From RYN-428 sp035551995 (GTDB taxonomy: Bacteria > Planctomycetota > Phycisphaerae > Tepidisphaerales > Tepidisphaeraceae), in contig DASZME010000009.1 of the NCBI GenBank assembly GCA_035551995.1, forward strand, positions 1 through 64,000: a stretch of 64,000 nt of DNA, given 5' to 3'. The first letter of the stretch is position 1. The number at the start of each line of letters is the position of its first letter. The translations under genes were made by a program, and so were the position numbers. Below, piece after piece: positions 7,379-16,609 of the stretch. The notes beneath the pieces are model-generated. The model did no database searches and was not told the origin of the DNA. It worked only from the letters and a program-made list of their open reading frames with translations.

Positions 7379-8857
7379 ATGATGTCGCGTGTTTTCGGAA
7401 AAACCATACCGATGACCATCTCTTCCGCGATACCCACCGAATCCACTTGCCCGGACCGCGCCCACGCTCTGCACATTATCATCGTCGGCGGCGGCCTTGC
7501 CGGGATGGCGGCGGCGGTCGCGCTCGAAGAAGCCGGGGCTTGGGTCACTCTCATCGAATCCCGCAAATCGCTCGGCGGGCGCGCCAGCTCTTTTGAAGAC
7601 CCGCAAACCGGCGAAACCCTCGACAACTGCCAGCACGTCCTGCTCGGCTGCTGCACCAACCTGCTCGACTTCTACCGCCGGATCGGCGTGGAAAATCACA
7701 TCCGTTATGAACGGACGGTGCATTTTGTCGATCCGCAGGGCGGCGCGCATAACCTCACCGCCGTTCGCGGCCTGCCGGCGCCGCTGCATTTGGGACCGTC
7801 ATTCGCGCGCTTTAGCGCGCTGACGCTTCGCGAACGCGTGGCCCTCTCGCGCGCAATGCTCGCGATGATGCGCCTCGGGAAAGCCGGGCGGCTGGCGCTG
7901 GCCGACGTATCGTTCGGCCAATGGCTCGACGAACATCATCAGCCGGCGTCGCTCGTCGAAAAAATGTATGACCCGATTCTCGTCGGCTCGCTGAACGAAG
8001 ATTGCCGAAGGGCCAGCGCGGCTTATGCGATTCAAGTTTTCCAGGATGCCCTGCTGGCCAACGCGCGCGGTTATGTCATCGGCCTTCCGGCGTGTCCACT
8101 CTCGGAGCTATACGCGAAGCTGCCATGCCGCGACGTGCGACCGGCGACGCGGGTGTCGCACATCCGGTTTCAAAACGGCAAAGCGATCGGCGTCGAATTG
8201 AGCGGCGGGGAATTTCTGCCCGCCGACGCGGTCGTGCTGGCGACCAATTATCATGCCGTCATGCGATGGGTTCCCGGCGAACTTGCCGCGCGCGACAGCC
8301 GGTTTGCGAATCTCGATCGGCTCGAGAGCGTGCCGATCCTGGGGGCGCATATGTGGTTCGATCGGCCCGTACTTAGCGAGAACCACGCGGCGTTTATTCG
8401 CGGACCGCTGCAATGGCTTTTCAAGAAAGACGCCGACGGGAAAGCCGTGCATGGCGTCATCAGCGCCGCCCGGCAATGGCTCGACGTTCCGCGCGACGAT
8501 TCCCTGCGGCAATTCGAGCGGCAAATCCGCGAAGTCTTCCCGCGCGCCCGCGAAGCAAAACTTATTCGCGGCGTCACCGTCATCGAAAAACGCGCGACCT
8601 TCGCCCCCACGCCGGGAATCGATCGGCTGCGTCCGCGGCAGGCGCCGCCGCCAGGCGGAATCGAGAATCTTTATCTGGCCGGGGATTACACGCTCAGCGG
8701 CTGGCCGGCGACGATGGAGGGCGCCGTGCGCAGCGGATACCTGGCGGCGGGCGCCATCGTCGATGCGATGGGGACAACGCCGTTCACCAAAGCCGGAAAA
8801 TCATTTATAACCCCGGATCTTCCGGTCCAATGGCCGGCCCGATTGTTGGGGCTCTGA
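7379..8857 (+). CDS. hpnE: Hydroxysqualene dehydroxylase HpnE-like FAD-dependent desaturase
   Basis: A 492-residue flavoprotein. It has the dinucleotide-binding fold IIIVGGGLAGMAAAVALE near residue 32, an ESRKSLGGRASSF segment, the family mark DNCQHVLLGCCTNL, and a C-terminal FAD contact in LYLAGDYTLSGWPATMEGA. HpnE acts with HpnC and HpnD to make squalene from farnesyl diphosphate for hopanoids; close relatives are carotenoid desaturases. HpnC and HpnD are not in the window. The first 30 residues are unconserved, so the start could be the ATG at 7379, 7382 or 7412. It is unrelated to its neighbours and probably transcribed alone. Confidence 0.85.
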   Translation: MMSRVFGKTIPMTISSAIPTESTCPDRAHALHIIIVGGGLAGMAAAVALEEAGAWVTLIESRKSLGGRASSFEDPQTGETLDNCQHVLLGCCTNLLDFYRRIGVENHIRYERTVHFVDPQGGAHNLTAVRGLPAPLHLGPSFARFSALTLRERVALSRAMLAMMRLGKAGRLALADVSFGQWLDEHHQPASLVEKMYDPILVGSLNEDCRRASAAYAIQVFQDALLANARGYVIGLPACPLSELYAKLPCRDVRPATRVSHIRFQNGKAIGVELSGGEFLPADAVVLATNYHAVMRWVPGELAARDSRFANLDRLESVPILGAHMWFDRPVLSENHAAFIRGPLQWLFKKDADGKAVHGVISAARQWLDVPRDDSLRQFERQIREVFPRAREAKLIRGVTVIEKRATFAPTPGIDRLRPRQAPPPGGIENLYLAGDYTLSGWPATMEGAVRSGYLAAGAIVDAMGTTPFTKAGKSFITPDLPVQWPARLLGL

Positions 8858-9105
8858 CGGACATCGCTTCGGATACAAACGCGCCAGACACCACGAGCAA
8901 TCGCCAGCGCCTTGAAGAACGTCATGAATCGCTTCAAGACGCCGGCGCGGGGGCGGAAGCGTTTTCGAGCCGCGTTTCATCCGGCCGACCCATCGGCTTA
9001 CGACTGCCGCGATTTTTCACGAAATCCGTTCCATGCCGGCCACTTGCCTTTTCTCTCCCGGCGGGCTACTGACTTAGTGGAGATCGCGTCGTTCATTAGC
9101 AAGAG

Positions 9106-10698
9106 GTGAATGTGGCCGCTGAACCAGCCGTCGGAATCGTGTACCTTGTCGGCGCCGGGCCCGGCGATGTCGGTCTGATCACCGTGCGCGGCGCCGAGCT
9201 GCTGCAATCCGCCGACGTGGTCGTCTACGATTATCTTTCCAACCCACGCCTGCTGGATCATTGTCCGCAAGCCCAGGCGATCTATGTCGGCAAAAAGGCC
9301 GCGGCTCATTCGTTCACTCAGGAGAACATCAACGCGTTGCTCATCGAGCAGGGCAAAACGGGAAAGCGCGTCGTGCGACTGAAGGGGGGCGATCCGTTTG
9401 TGTTTGGCCGGGGCGGCGAAGAATGCGAAGCGCTGGCGGGGGCTGGCGTTCGCTTTGAAGTCGTTCCGGGCGTGACGGCGGCCATCGGTGGGCCGGCATA
9501 CGCGGGAATTCCCGTGACCCACCGCGATTTTAATTCCAGTTTCACCTTCGTCACCGGCCACGAAAAAGAGGACGAATATAAAGATGATCAGGCGAAAACC
9601 CGCGAGGCCGGCGCCGGGTCGGACGTGGATTGGGCGGTGATCGCGAAGCTGCCGTGCGTGGCGTTTTACATGGGCGTCAAATCGCTGCCGAGGATCTGCG
9701 CCAAGCTCGTCGAACACGGAATGGCCCCCGACACGCCGGCGGCTTGCATCCGCTGGGGCACGACGGCCAGGCAGAAAACCATCGTCGGCGCGCTCTCCGA
9801 TCTCGCCCAAAAAGTCGCCGACGCTAAGCTCGCGCCGCCGGCCATCACGATCGTCGGGAAAGTCGTATCCTTGCGCCCGGCGATGAACTGGTTTGAAACA
9901 CGCCCGCTCTTTGGCCAGACCATCGCCGTCACGCGAACGCGCCAGCAGGCCAGCGACTTATCCGTGCGGCTCACCGAAATCGGCGCCGACGCGATCGAGG
10001 CGCCGACGATCGAGCTGGCGGCGCCGGGCGAGTGGTCGCAGGTGGATGAAGCGCTCGAACACATCGCCGAGTACGACTGGGTCATTTTCACAAGCCAGAA
10101 CGGCATCAAGTTCGCCAAGCGACGCCTGCTGGAGACCGGCTCGGATTCGCGCGCTTTCGCGGGCGTGAAAATCGCCGCCATCGGCGACGCGACGGCGGCG
10201 GCGGTGCGCGACGAATTGTGTCTGCGCGTCGAGTTGTGCCCGAAGGAATTCGTCGCCGAGGCGCTTGCCGCCGAGTTTGAAAAACGCAATGAAGTCCGCG
10301 GGCGCCACTTCCTTTTGCTCCGCGCCGACATCGCGCGACCGCTGCTTCGCGAAAAACTAATCGCCGGCGGCGCCGCCAAAGTGAATGACGTGAGTATCTA
10401 TGAAACGCGCGTCGCCGCTTCGCTGCCGCAGCCTCTCCTGGACGCGTTGGAAAGCCGCGGGCTGAATTGGATCACGTTCACCAGCAGCAGCACCGCCAAA
10501 AATCTCGCCGGCCTCCTGGGTCCCGACTATCGAGCGAAACTCGCCGGCGTGAAAATCGCGAGCATCGGACCGATCACCAGCAAGACGCTGCGAGACCTGG
10601 GTCTGGAGCCGACGGTCGAAGCGACGACGTATAATGTCGAGGGACTGGTCGAGGCGATTTTATCGCGGTCTTCCTCACGAAACGTCGTCGTGGATTGA
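9106..10698 (+). CDS. cobA-hemD: Uroporphyrinogen-III C-methyltransferase / uroporphyrinogen-III synthase fusion (CobA-HemD)
   Basis: A 530-residue bifunctional protein for tetrapyrrole synthesis. Residues about 12-265 are the SAM-dependent methyltransferase (VYLVGAGPGDVGLIT, VVRLKGGDPFVFGRGGEE, VVPGVTAA, GIPVTHRD), which makes precorrin-2. Residues about 275-525 are HemD (AVTRTRQQASDL, DWVIFTSQNGIKF, NWITFTSSSTAKNL), which cyclises hydroxymethylbilane. An extra acidic/charged stretch (GHEKEDEYKDD) follows the methyltransferase FVTG motif. The start is GTG at 9106; GTG at 9112 is an alternative, and AGAGGTGA overlaps both, so the site does not decide. The 248 bases upstream hold nothing clear. 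Confidence 0.92.
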   Translation: MNVAAEPAVGIVYLVGAGPGDVGLITVRGAELLQSADVVVYDYLSNPRLLDHCPQAQAIYVGKKAAAHSFTQENINALLIEQGKTGKRVVRLKGGDPFVFGRGGEECEALAGAGVRFEVVPGVTAAIGGPAYAGIPVTHRDFNSSFTFVTGHEKEDEYKDDQAKTREAGAGSDVDWAVIAKLPCVAFYMGVKSLPRICAKLVEHGMAPDTPAACIRWGTTARQKTIVGALSDLAQKVADAKLAPPAITIVGKVVSLRPAMNWFETRPLFGQTIAVTRTRQQASDLSVRLTEIGADAIEAPTIELAAPGEWSQVDEALEHIAEYDWVIFTSQNGIKFAKRRLLETGSDSRAFAGVKIAAIGDATAAAVRDELCLRVELCPKEFVAEALAAEFEKRNEVRGRHFLLLRADIARPLLREKLIAGGAAKVNDVSIYETRVAASLPQPLLDALESRGLNWITFTSSSTAKNLAGLLGPDYRAKLAGVKIASIGPITSKTLRDLGLEPTVEATTYNVEGLVEAILSRSSSRNVVVD

Positions 10699-10778
10699 AG
10701 AGCCCGGACGTATGCCTTGGGTGTACGCGTCCGGATGGGTAGGATCGTTTGATCGAACGCGCCACGGAACACAACCTA

Positions 10779-11027
10779 ATGAAGCTCCCTACTCCCGCCC
10801 CCGACTTCTGGACGCGCCGCCGATGGCTTGCCCGGCTGAGTTTTTCTTTTCTCATCGTCGCGATTCTTCTTCTATATACAGCCGTCCGCGGCGCACAGTC
10901 TCACGCGATGAGCAACGCTCGGGCGACGTTCTATCTATTTGTCGCGGCGGCGGCGTTCGTTCTTTTTCTGATGGGAACCCGCGAAAAACATCGGCCGCGC
11001 GATCGCGGACCACAAGAGCCGCCGTAA
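10779..11027 (+). CDS. Small two-helix membrane protein, unknown
   Basis: An 82-residue protein with two predicted membrane segments (ARLSFSFLIVAILLLYTAV and TFYLFVAAAAFVLFLMG) and a basic-proline tail (KHRPRDRGPQEPP). It follows the CobA-HemD gene by 80 bases. The ATG at 10779 is chosen; a TTG at 10749 would add ten residues. No family was recognised. Confidence 0.5.
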   Translation: MKLPTPAPDFWTRRRWLARLSFSFLIVAILLLYTAVRGAQSHAMSNARATFYLFVAAAAFVLFLMGTREKHRPRDRGPQEPP

Positions 11028-11084
11028 TTTATTTTCGTTGACTCCGGCTTCTCCGGTAGCTAGATTCGTAGTCCCATAGAACCC

Positions 11085-11456
11085 ATGTTCCGTCGCGGCA
11101 TCAATTTTCTCCTCCTCGCGTCGCTCATATTTTGGACGACCGGAGCCGCGCTGTTCTTTCATGAGCGGTACGAGCATGGCGATCATGACGAGGATACTGT
11201 CGCTCTCGCGCAGTCTGGGACGGCGGCCGGTCGTGTGGATGGTTCGCACGGCCCGGCACATAAGGACCCGCACAATCACGACGATTGCCCAACCTGTCAC
11301 TTGCTGGCGCAGATGCAGGCCGATCATGGGACGGCGCCAGCGCCGATCTGCCTGCACGAACGCCAGCATTACACATTGCGCCTGCTCGATCGGCATCCGC
11401 CGATCGTCGAGACTCACACCTTCGCCCCTATCCGAGGCCCGCCTGCGGTAGCCTGA
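11085..11456 (+). CDS. His-rich exported protein with CPTC motif (DUF2946-like)
   Basis: A 123-residue protein with an N-terminal membrane segment or signal (INFLLLASLIFWTTGAALFF), then a histidine- and aspartate-rich tail (HERYEHGDHDED, HGPAHKDPHNHDDCPTCH, HERQH). The HDDCPTCHLL motif resembles the CPxC of DUF2946-type proteins, which often sit next to metal-uptake TonB receptors. A periplasmic metal-binding role (zinc, copper, nickel or cobalt) is inferred. It lies 245 bases before the receptor gene in the same direction. Confidence 0.65.
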   Translation: MFRRGINFLLLASLIFWTTGAALFFHERYEHGDHDEDTVALAQSGTAAGRVDGSHGPAHKDPHNHDDCPTCHLLAQMQADHGTAPAPICLHERQHYTLRLLDRHPPIVETHTFAPIRGPPAVA

Positions 11457-11701
11457 TCTCCTTAACGTAGCTGATCGTGCGCGTACCCTCTCTTGCGCTG
11501 GCGCCTGCGCCGACGCAACAACCTCGCTAAAGCATATCTCGCATTGATATAGCGATCACTCCCTGCGGAACATGCCCCATAAACGGGCCTGCGCCGCAGA
11601 GAGTCGCTACAGCGACATGAGAGATGCCGCCGACGAGGCAGTGCGCGCCCGATTCGCTTCACGGAACGATCACCAAGTTATCCCAGGACGTGCACAACCT
11701 C

Positions 11702-14182
11702 ATGAAACCGAGATACAACCGGGCGCTCTTCTACGGAGCGGCCTTGGCAATGCCGTTGTTCGTCATTCAGACGTCGATCGGAGAACAAGCGCCGTCACAG
11801 CCATTGTCCGCCACGAGCCCGGCGACCATTCCATCGACAAGACGCACGACCGAGTCGTCACGCGTTGACTCACCCGCGTCGCAACGTTCCTCGCCCGCGG
11901 CCGTTATCGCGCCAAGCACCGGGTCGGCAATTACAGAAATTCCGCCGCCCGCGCCGGCCCTTGTCGTGCCACAAACAGGGCAGGCCATGACAGAGGCGCC
12001 GCCGCCCGCGCCGGCCGTTGTCGCGCCAGGCACGGCGCCGGCCTTGACACAAATCCCGCTCCCGACGCCTGCGGTGGTGTCGCCGGGGACGGCGCCGGCA
12101 ATGACGCAGCCCGCGTTGGAGTCGCCGGCGGTCGTGCCGCCGGGCGAATCGGGAATCGTGCGTCAGCAACTCGGGAAAGAGGTCGTGACCGCCAGTTTCG
12201 AACGGACGCGCGAGCAGATCGATCCCAGCATCGGCGCCGTCGCCTATACGATGGGGCCAAGCCAAATCCAAAATGTACCCGGCGGCGAAAACGCCTCGTT
12301 CCAACAAGTCCTTCTCCGCGCTCCCGGCGTCGTCGAAGATTCCTACGGCCAGGAACACGTTCGCGGCGAACACGGCAATCTCACCTATCGCGTCAACGGC
12401 GTGCTGCTCCCGCAGACGGTGAACGTGTTCGGCCAGGAGATCGATACCCGCCTGGTCGGCACGTCGACCCTCATCGACGGGACATTACCGGCAGAATTTG
12501 GGTTTCACACCGCCGGTATCGTCGATATCACCACCAAGTCCGGCGCCACGCTCAATCACAATGAGCTTTCGCTTTACGGCGGCATGTACGACACCATTCA
12601 ACCTTCCCTCCAACTTGGCGGAACCAGCGGAAAGCTGGACTACTTCGTCACCGCCTCCTACAACCACAACGCCCTGGGAATCGAAAACACCACGGGCAGT
12701 CACTCGGCCATCCACGATGACACCAATCAAGAGCGGGTCTTTACCTATCTGTCCTATCATATCGACGACACCAGCCGACTCAGTCTTTTCGTAAACGCCT
12801 ATGACGGCGACTTCCAGATTCCGGATCAAAAGGGGTTGCCGCAGGCATTCGCGCTGTTGGGGCGCCCGGCGGCGAATTCCGCCCAGACCAACGAAAATCA
12901 AAACGAGCAGGAATACTATACCGTCGTCGCCTATCAGAAGACCCTCGAAAAGCTCTCCTATCAACTCTCGGGCTTTACGCGTTACAGCCAGATCACGTTC
13001 AAGCCGGACTATGCCAATGATCTTATCTTTCAGGGTGTTTCAGGAGCGGTTTATAACAGTTACCTCACCTATGGAGTGGAGTTCGACGGTTCATACGTGC
13101 TGAACGACCAACACACCTTCCGCTGTGGTTTGGTCGCCGACTATACTTCGGAAAAACAAGACACGACGCTTGGCGTCTTTCCCGCCGATGCCGGCGGCAT
13201 GCAAACGTCTTCGACGCCCATCACCGTCGGCGACAATTCGAGCGCCGAGGCGACCGAAGCGGGAATCTATGTACAGGACGAATGGCGGGCGACAAAACAG
13301 CTTACCGTTAATTATGGACTCCGCTATGACCGCTTTGACGCCAGCTTCGATCGTGAAGGGCAGTTGAGTCCGCGCGCCAATCTGGTTTATAAGATCGATG
13401 ACGCGACAACGGTTCACGCGGGATACTCAAGGTACTTCGTTCCGCCGCCCGTGCAAGACGTGCAGGCGGGGACGATCGCGAAATACGCGAATACCACCAA
13501 CGCGCCGGCAAGCCCCGGCAATAACGCGCCGCGGGTGGAGCGGTCGGACTACTATGACGTCGGCCTCTCGCGGCAAATCGCCAAGCCATTCCAGTTGACC
13601 ATCGACGGTTTTTATAAACAGGCCCATCAACTTCTAGACCTCGGCCAGTTCGGCGACGCGGTTATTCTCTCTCCGTATAACTACGCCAAGGGAACGGTCG
13701 CCGGCGCCGAATTGAGCGGCATCTATAAGGAAGACGGATTTTCCGCGTTCGCCAACTTTTCCTGGGTGAAAACACTGGCGCATGACATCGACACACAGCA
13801 GTTTTTTTTTGCCGGCGACGAACTCGCCTACATTCGCGATCATAACATCAAGCTGGATCACGAATCGGACTATACAGTCTCGGCCGGTATGTCTTACGCA
13901 TGGAAAGATAACCGCGCGTATATCGATATGCTCTATGGTTCGGGATTGCGGGCGGGCTTCGCCAATCTGATGCAGGAGCAGCAATATTATCCGATCAATA
14001 TTGGCTATGAACATGTGTTCCATGGCGGGTTCTGGGGAACCAACAGCGTCAAATTCCGGGCGGACATAATCAATATCTTCGATCAGAGCTATCAGCTTCG
14101 GAACGGAACCGGACTCGGCGTGAACGCTCCTCAATATGGACAGCGGCGCGCGTTTTATGCCGGGCTGACCTATGAATTTTGA
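11702..14182 (+). CDS. TonB-dependent outer-membrane receptor
   Basis: An 826-residue receptor. It begins with a signal peptide (RALFYGAALAMPLFVIQTS), then four 19-residue proline-rich repeats at residues 71-146, then EVVTASFER as a possible TonB box, a plug domain (NASFQQVLLRAPGVVED, LTYRVNGVLLPQ, GFHTAGIVDITTKSG) and a long beta-barrel with many aromatic strands, ending in LTYEF with the usual terminal Phe. It imports a siderophore, metal chelate or vitamin across the outer membrane; the His-rich neighbour suggests metal. I saw no cobalamin riboswitch upstream. The frame is open to 11624, but the signal peptide starts at 11702. Confidence 0.9.
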   Translation: MKPRYNRALFYGAALAMPLFVIQTSIGEQAPSQPLSATSPATIPSTRRTTESSRVDSPASQRSSPAAVIAPSTGSAITEIPPPAPALVVPQTGQAMTEAPPPAPAVVAPGTAPALTQIPLPTPAVVSPGTAPAMTQPALESPAVVPPGESGIVRQQLGKEVVTASFERTREQIDPSIGAVAYTMGPSQIQNVPGGENASFQQVLLRAPGVVEDSYGQEHVRGEHGNLTYRVNGVLLPQTVNVFGQEIDTRLVGTSTLIDGTLPAEFGFHTAGIVDITTKSGATLNHNELSLYGGMYDTIQPSLQLGGTSGKLDYFVTASYNHNALGIENTTGSHSAIHDDTNQERVFTYLSYHIDDTSRLSLFVNAYDGDFQIPDQKGLPQAFALLGRPAANSAQTNENQNEQEYYTVVAYQKTLEKLSYQLSGFTRYSQITFKPDYANDLIFQGVSGAVYNSYLTYGVEFDGSYVLNDQHTFRCGLVADYTSEKQDTTLGVFPADAGGMQTSSTPITVGDNSSAEATEAGIYVQDEWRATKQLTVNYGLRYDRFDASFDREGQLSPRANLVYKIDDATTVHAGYSRYFVPPPVQDVQAGTIAKYANTTNAPASPGNNAPRVERSDYYDVGLSRQIAKPFQLTIDGFYKQAHQLLDLGQFGDAVILSPYNYAKGTVAGAELSGIYKEDGFSAFANFSWVKTLAHDIDTQQFFFAGDELAYIRDHNIKLDHESDYTVSAGMSYAWKDNRAYIDMLYGSGLRAGFANLMQEQQYYPINIGYEHVFHGGFWGTNSVKFRADIINIFDQSYQLRNGTGLGVNAPQYGQRRAFYAGLTYEF
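11912..12139 (+). repeat. Four tandem 57-nt repeats inside the receptor gene
   Basis: Each unit encodes 19 residues of the form P-x-T-x-x-A-x-T-x, then a proline-rich run, then PAVV (for example PQTGQAMTEAPPPAPAVVA and PGTAPALTQIPLPTPAVVS). The units are divergent, with the first two and the last two most alike. They would place an extended linker between the signal peptide and the plug, on the periplasmic side. Confidence 0.75.
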
Positions 14183-14195
14183 AAGGCGGGAATAT

Positions 14196-14906
14196 ATGGA
14201 AGGACACGCTAGATCTTTTCTCGCCAGCCGGCCGGCACATGCGGCGCACGATCGCATCGACGCATCGGCCCAGAGATTGGTCTATGCCGCCACGGCGGCG
14301 GCATGGGTCGGTTGTATGGCGATTGGCGTCGGCGGTTTGATTTTGAAATATCCATGGCCGCACCTGGCGGCGAAGGAGCCTCCGCCGGTCGTCGCCGAGC
14401 GTATACATGTCGAGCTTGCCGACAATCCGATTCTGACTAATTGGCAGGCGTCGGCGAGCCCGTCGCCTGCCGTCCCGCAGGCGCCGGAGCCGCAGCCGCC
14501 GGCGCTTGACACCGCGGAGATTCCGCCCGACGCGCCTCCATCGATTCCCCTTGCCGTCCCAAGCCCGGCGATTGCGTTCGCGATGCCACAAGCCGGGCGA
14601 GCGACGGCCGGGAGATCGAGGTCGGTCGGTTCGGCGCATCGGCTTGTGTTCGGCGCCGGCGAGGGCGCGCAGCCCAAGCCCGAGTATCCGCGAGCGGCGA
14701 TTCTCGCCGACGAGCAGGGGACGGTCGACGTGCGATTCACCGTGGGCGCCGATGGAAAGGTGACGTCGGCGCAGTTGGCCGTGGCATGCCGGTGGCCTTT
14801 GTTGAATGAGACGGCGGTGCGGGCCATCCGCGACCGCTGGCGTTTTAGTCCCGGTCGAACTCGCTATTACGAGGTATCGATCGATTTTACCTTGAGTGAG
14901 CAATAA
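14196..14906 (+). CDS. tonB: TonB energy transducer
   Basis: A 236-residue protein with one membrane anchor near the N-terminus (LVYAATAAAWVGCMAIGVGG), a proline-rich periplasmic spacer (PAVPQAPEPQPPALD) and a C-terminal TonB domain (KPEYPRAAILADEQGTVDV, FTVGADGKVTSAQL, NETAVRAIRDRWRFSP). It couples the ExbB/ExbD motor to the adjacent receptor. An ATG at 14172 overlaps the receptor stop, but 14196 is preferred because AAAGGCGGGA lies just upstream. It is followed by exbB after two bases. Confidence 0.88.
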   Translation: MEGHARSFLASRPAHAAHDRIDASAQRLVYAATAAAWVGCMAIGVGGLILKYPWPHLAAKEPPPVVAERIHVELADNPILTNWQASASPSPAVPQAPEPQPPALDTAEIPPDAPPSIPLAVPSPAIAFAMPQAGRATAGRSRSVGSAHRLVFGAGEGAQPKPEYPRAAILADEQGTVDVRFTVGADGKVTSAQLAVACRWPLLNETAVRAIRDRWRFSPGRTRYYEVSIDFTLSEQ

Positions 14907-14908
14907 TC

Positions 14909-15634
14909 ATGCAAATAGAATTTGTCCCGGTTTTCGGCAACATCATCGTCGACTATTTCGATCAGGGCGGCCCGATCATGTGGCCGATCCTGATCGCGCT
15001 GCTGGCGGCCGTCACGGTGGTTTTGGAGCGATCGATGTGGTGGATGGCGCTTGCCCGCCGAACGCATTTAGGCCAGCGGAAAAAGACGTTTGACGCGATC
15101 GTCTCCGGAGAGTTCGAGCAGGCGCTCGCTCTCACCGGCGATCGCGACGATCCCTATCTCGCCACCATTCACGATGGGTTGGTGAACGCCCACAGTTCCC
15201 TTCTCGGTGCGATGCAGCTTCGCGCGTCCGACGAACTGGAAGGAGGCGAACGCCGGCAATGGATGCTGGGAACGCTCATCACGCTGGCGCCGTTGCTGGG
15301 GCTTTTGGGGACCATCACCGGCATCATGGGTTCGTTTCATTTTGTCGGCGACGAACAACTCGCGCCGACGAAAGTCAGCGGCGGAATCGCCGAGGCGCTA
15401 ATCGCCACGGCATGCGGGCTTGGCATCGCCATCCTTTGCCTGATTCCATACAACTATTTCAACCGCCGGCTATCGCATTTCCGCGCCCAGCTTGAACGCA
15501 CGATCAACCATGTCGAGCTTCTTGTCGAATCAGGAAAACACCATGGCCACGATCTGGAGGAATTTGCCCGGCGCCGCGCGGTCCGCGACCGCCCCGACGC
15601 CCATCTCGCCAAACCGGCGGCGCTTGCCGGTTAA
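14909..15634 (+). CDS. exbB: ExbB/TolQ-family proton channel
   Basis: A 241-residue MotA/TolQ/ExbB protein with three membrane segments: GGPIMWPILIALLAAVTVVL near the start, and two later ones in MLGTLITLAPLLGLLGTITG and GIAEALIATACGLGIAILCL. Pro and Thr residues typical of the ExbB pore are present. It forms the pentameric stator that, with ExbD, uses the proton gradient to drive TonB. It starts two bases after the tonB stop. Confidence 0.9.
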   Translation: MQIEFVPVFGNIIVDYFDQGGPIMWPILIALLAAVTVVLERSMWWMALARRTHLGQRKKTFDAIVSGEFEQALALTGDRDDPYLATIHDGLVNAHSSLLGAMQLRASDELEGGERRQWMLGTLITLAPLLGLLGTITGIMGSFHFVGDEQLAPTKVSGGIAEALIATACGLGIAILCLIPYNYFNRRLSHFRAQLERTINHVELLVESGKHHGHDLEEFARRRAVRDRPDAHLAKPAALAG

Positions 15635-15677
15635 CTTGTGACGTCGAGACGTACATTCCTCAATTGGAGCGCGAACG

Positions 15678-16115
15678 ATGCCCGTTAAACTTGGCGCCAA
15701 GCTTCCCGACGACAATGCCGAGGCGCGAATCGAGATCATTCCGTTGATCGACATCATGTTCTTTCTCCTCGCGGCGTTCATGCTGGTGAGCCTGAGCATG
15801 GTGAACCTCAAGGGCGTGAAAGTGAATTTGCCCACGGCGACGAGTTCCACGTCCGAGCCCAAGAAAGACTACGTCGATATTTCCGTGGATAAATCCGGGG
15901 CCGCGTTCCTGGACAAAAAGCCGATGGCGGATAACGAAATGGTCAGGGCGTTGATCGATCTGGCCAAAGCCAATCCCAATCTTCGCGTCATTATCAGCGG
16001 CGATCAGGACGCCCGCCATGGCAGCATCATCCACGTCCTGGATCTGGTGCGCAAGGCGGGCATCGACAAAGTCGCCTTTGAAATTCAACCCCCGGCAAAG
16101 GCTCAGCCACGATGA
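15678..16115 (+). CDS. exbD: ExbD/TolR-family biopolymer transport protein
   Basis: A 145-residue protein with one membrane helix carrying the conserved proton-binding Asp (IIPLIDIMFFLLAAFML) and a periplasmic domain ending in the ExbD pattern (NLRVIISGDQDARHGSIIHV). It is the partner of ExbB. It follows exbB by 43 bases and overlaps the next gene by four bases (ATGA). Confidence 0.9.
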   Translation: MPVKLGAKLPDDNAEARIEIIPLIDIMFFLLAAFMLVSLSMVNLKGVKVNLPTATSSTSEPKKDYVDISVDKSGAAFLDKKPMADNEMVRALIDLAKANPNLRVIISGDQDARHGSIIHVLDLVRKAGIDKVAFEIQPPAKAQPR

Positions 16116-16609
16116 AATTCATTGGCTATTTCAATACGCTTGGTGTGTTCGCCCTCGCGATTCTGTGCGCGGTCCAATGGCAGGCGAATGGCCGGATTAA
16201 TCGTCGGGCGATCGATCTGGAAAAGACGCGGCAGGAGCACCTACAAAAGATCGCCGAGGAGGATCGAACGATCAAAGGCGATGCTTCAGACCTGGAAGAT
16301 TTTCGACGCCGGCTTGAACAGTCGGACGCCGCCCTGCGCGAGGCCGAAGGAAAAATCGTGACGCTTGGCATGGAGCGCGACCGGGCCGCCGCCGAGCGCG
16401 ACGCCGCGATGACGGCGCGCGACAGGATGAAGGCGACTTTGGAGAAGTGGGTCAGCGCCGTCAAAGAGCGCGATGAATCGCTGAAAAAAGGGAACGACGA
16501 AATCCGCAAACTGGCCGCCGAGCGCAACGACGCCGTCGTCAAGTTCAACGCCCTTGCCGAAAGATACAACTCGGTGATTAAGGACCTGAACATGAGCCGC
16601 GGGAAATAG
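16112..16609 (+). CDS. Membrane-anchored coiled-coil protein of the Exb operon
   Basis: A 165-residue protein with an N-terminal membrane anchor (YFNTLGVFALAILCAVQW), then an almost continuous, charged coiled coil (from about residue 28 to 165, for example LEDFRRRLEQSDAALREAEG). The ATGA overlap with exbD implies translational coupling. No family was recognised. A structural role in the Exb/Ton complex or the periplasm is inferred from context only. Confidence 0.75.
   Translation: MKFIGYFNTLGVFALAILCAVQWQANGRINRRAIDLEKTRQEHLQKIAEEDRTIKGDASDLEDFRRRLEQSDAALREAEGKIVTLGMERDRAAAERDAAMTARDRMKATLEKWVSAVKERDESLKKGNDEIRKLAAERNDAVVKFNALAERYNSVIKDLNMSRGK

Noticed and set aside
8912..9109. 65-codon frame between hpnE and cobA-hemD, ending in a GTGA overlap
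   Set aside because: TTG start, no ribosome site and no family; the overlap alone is not enough.
11457..11701. Possible cobalamin riboswitch or metal-regulator site before the TonB receptor
   Set aside because: No B12-box was found; GATATA-like words exist but no convincing symmetric operator.
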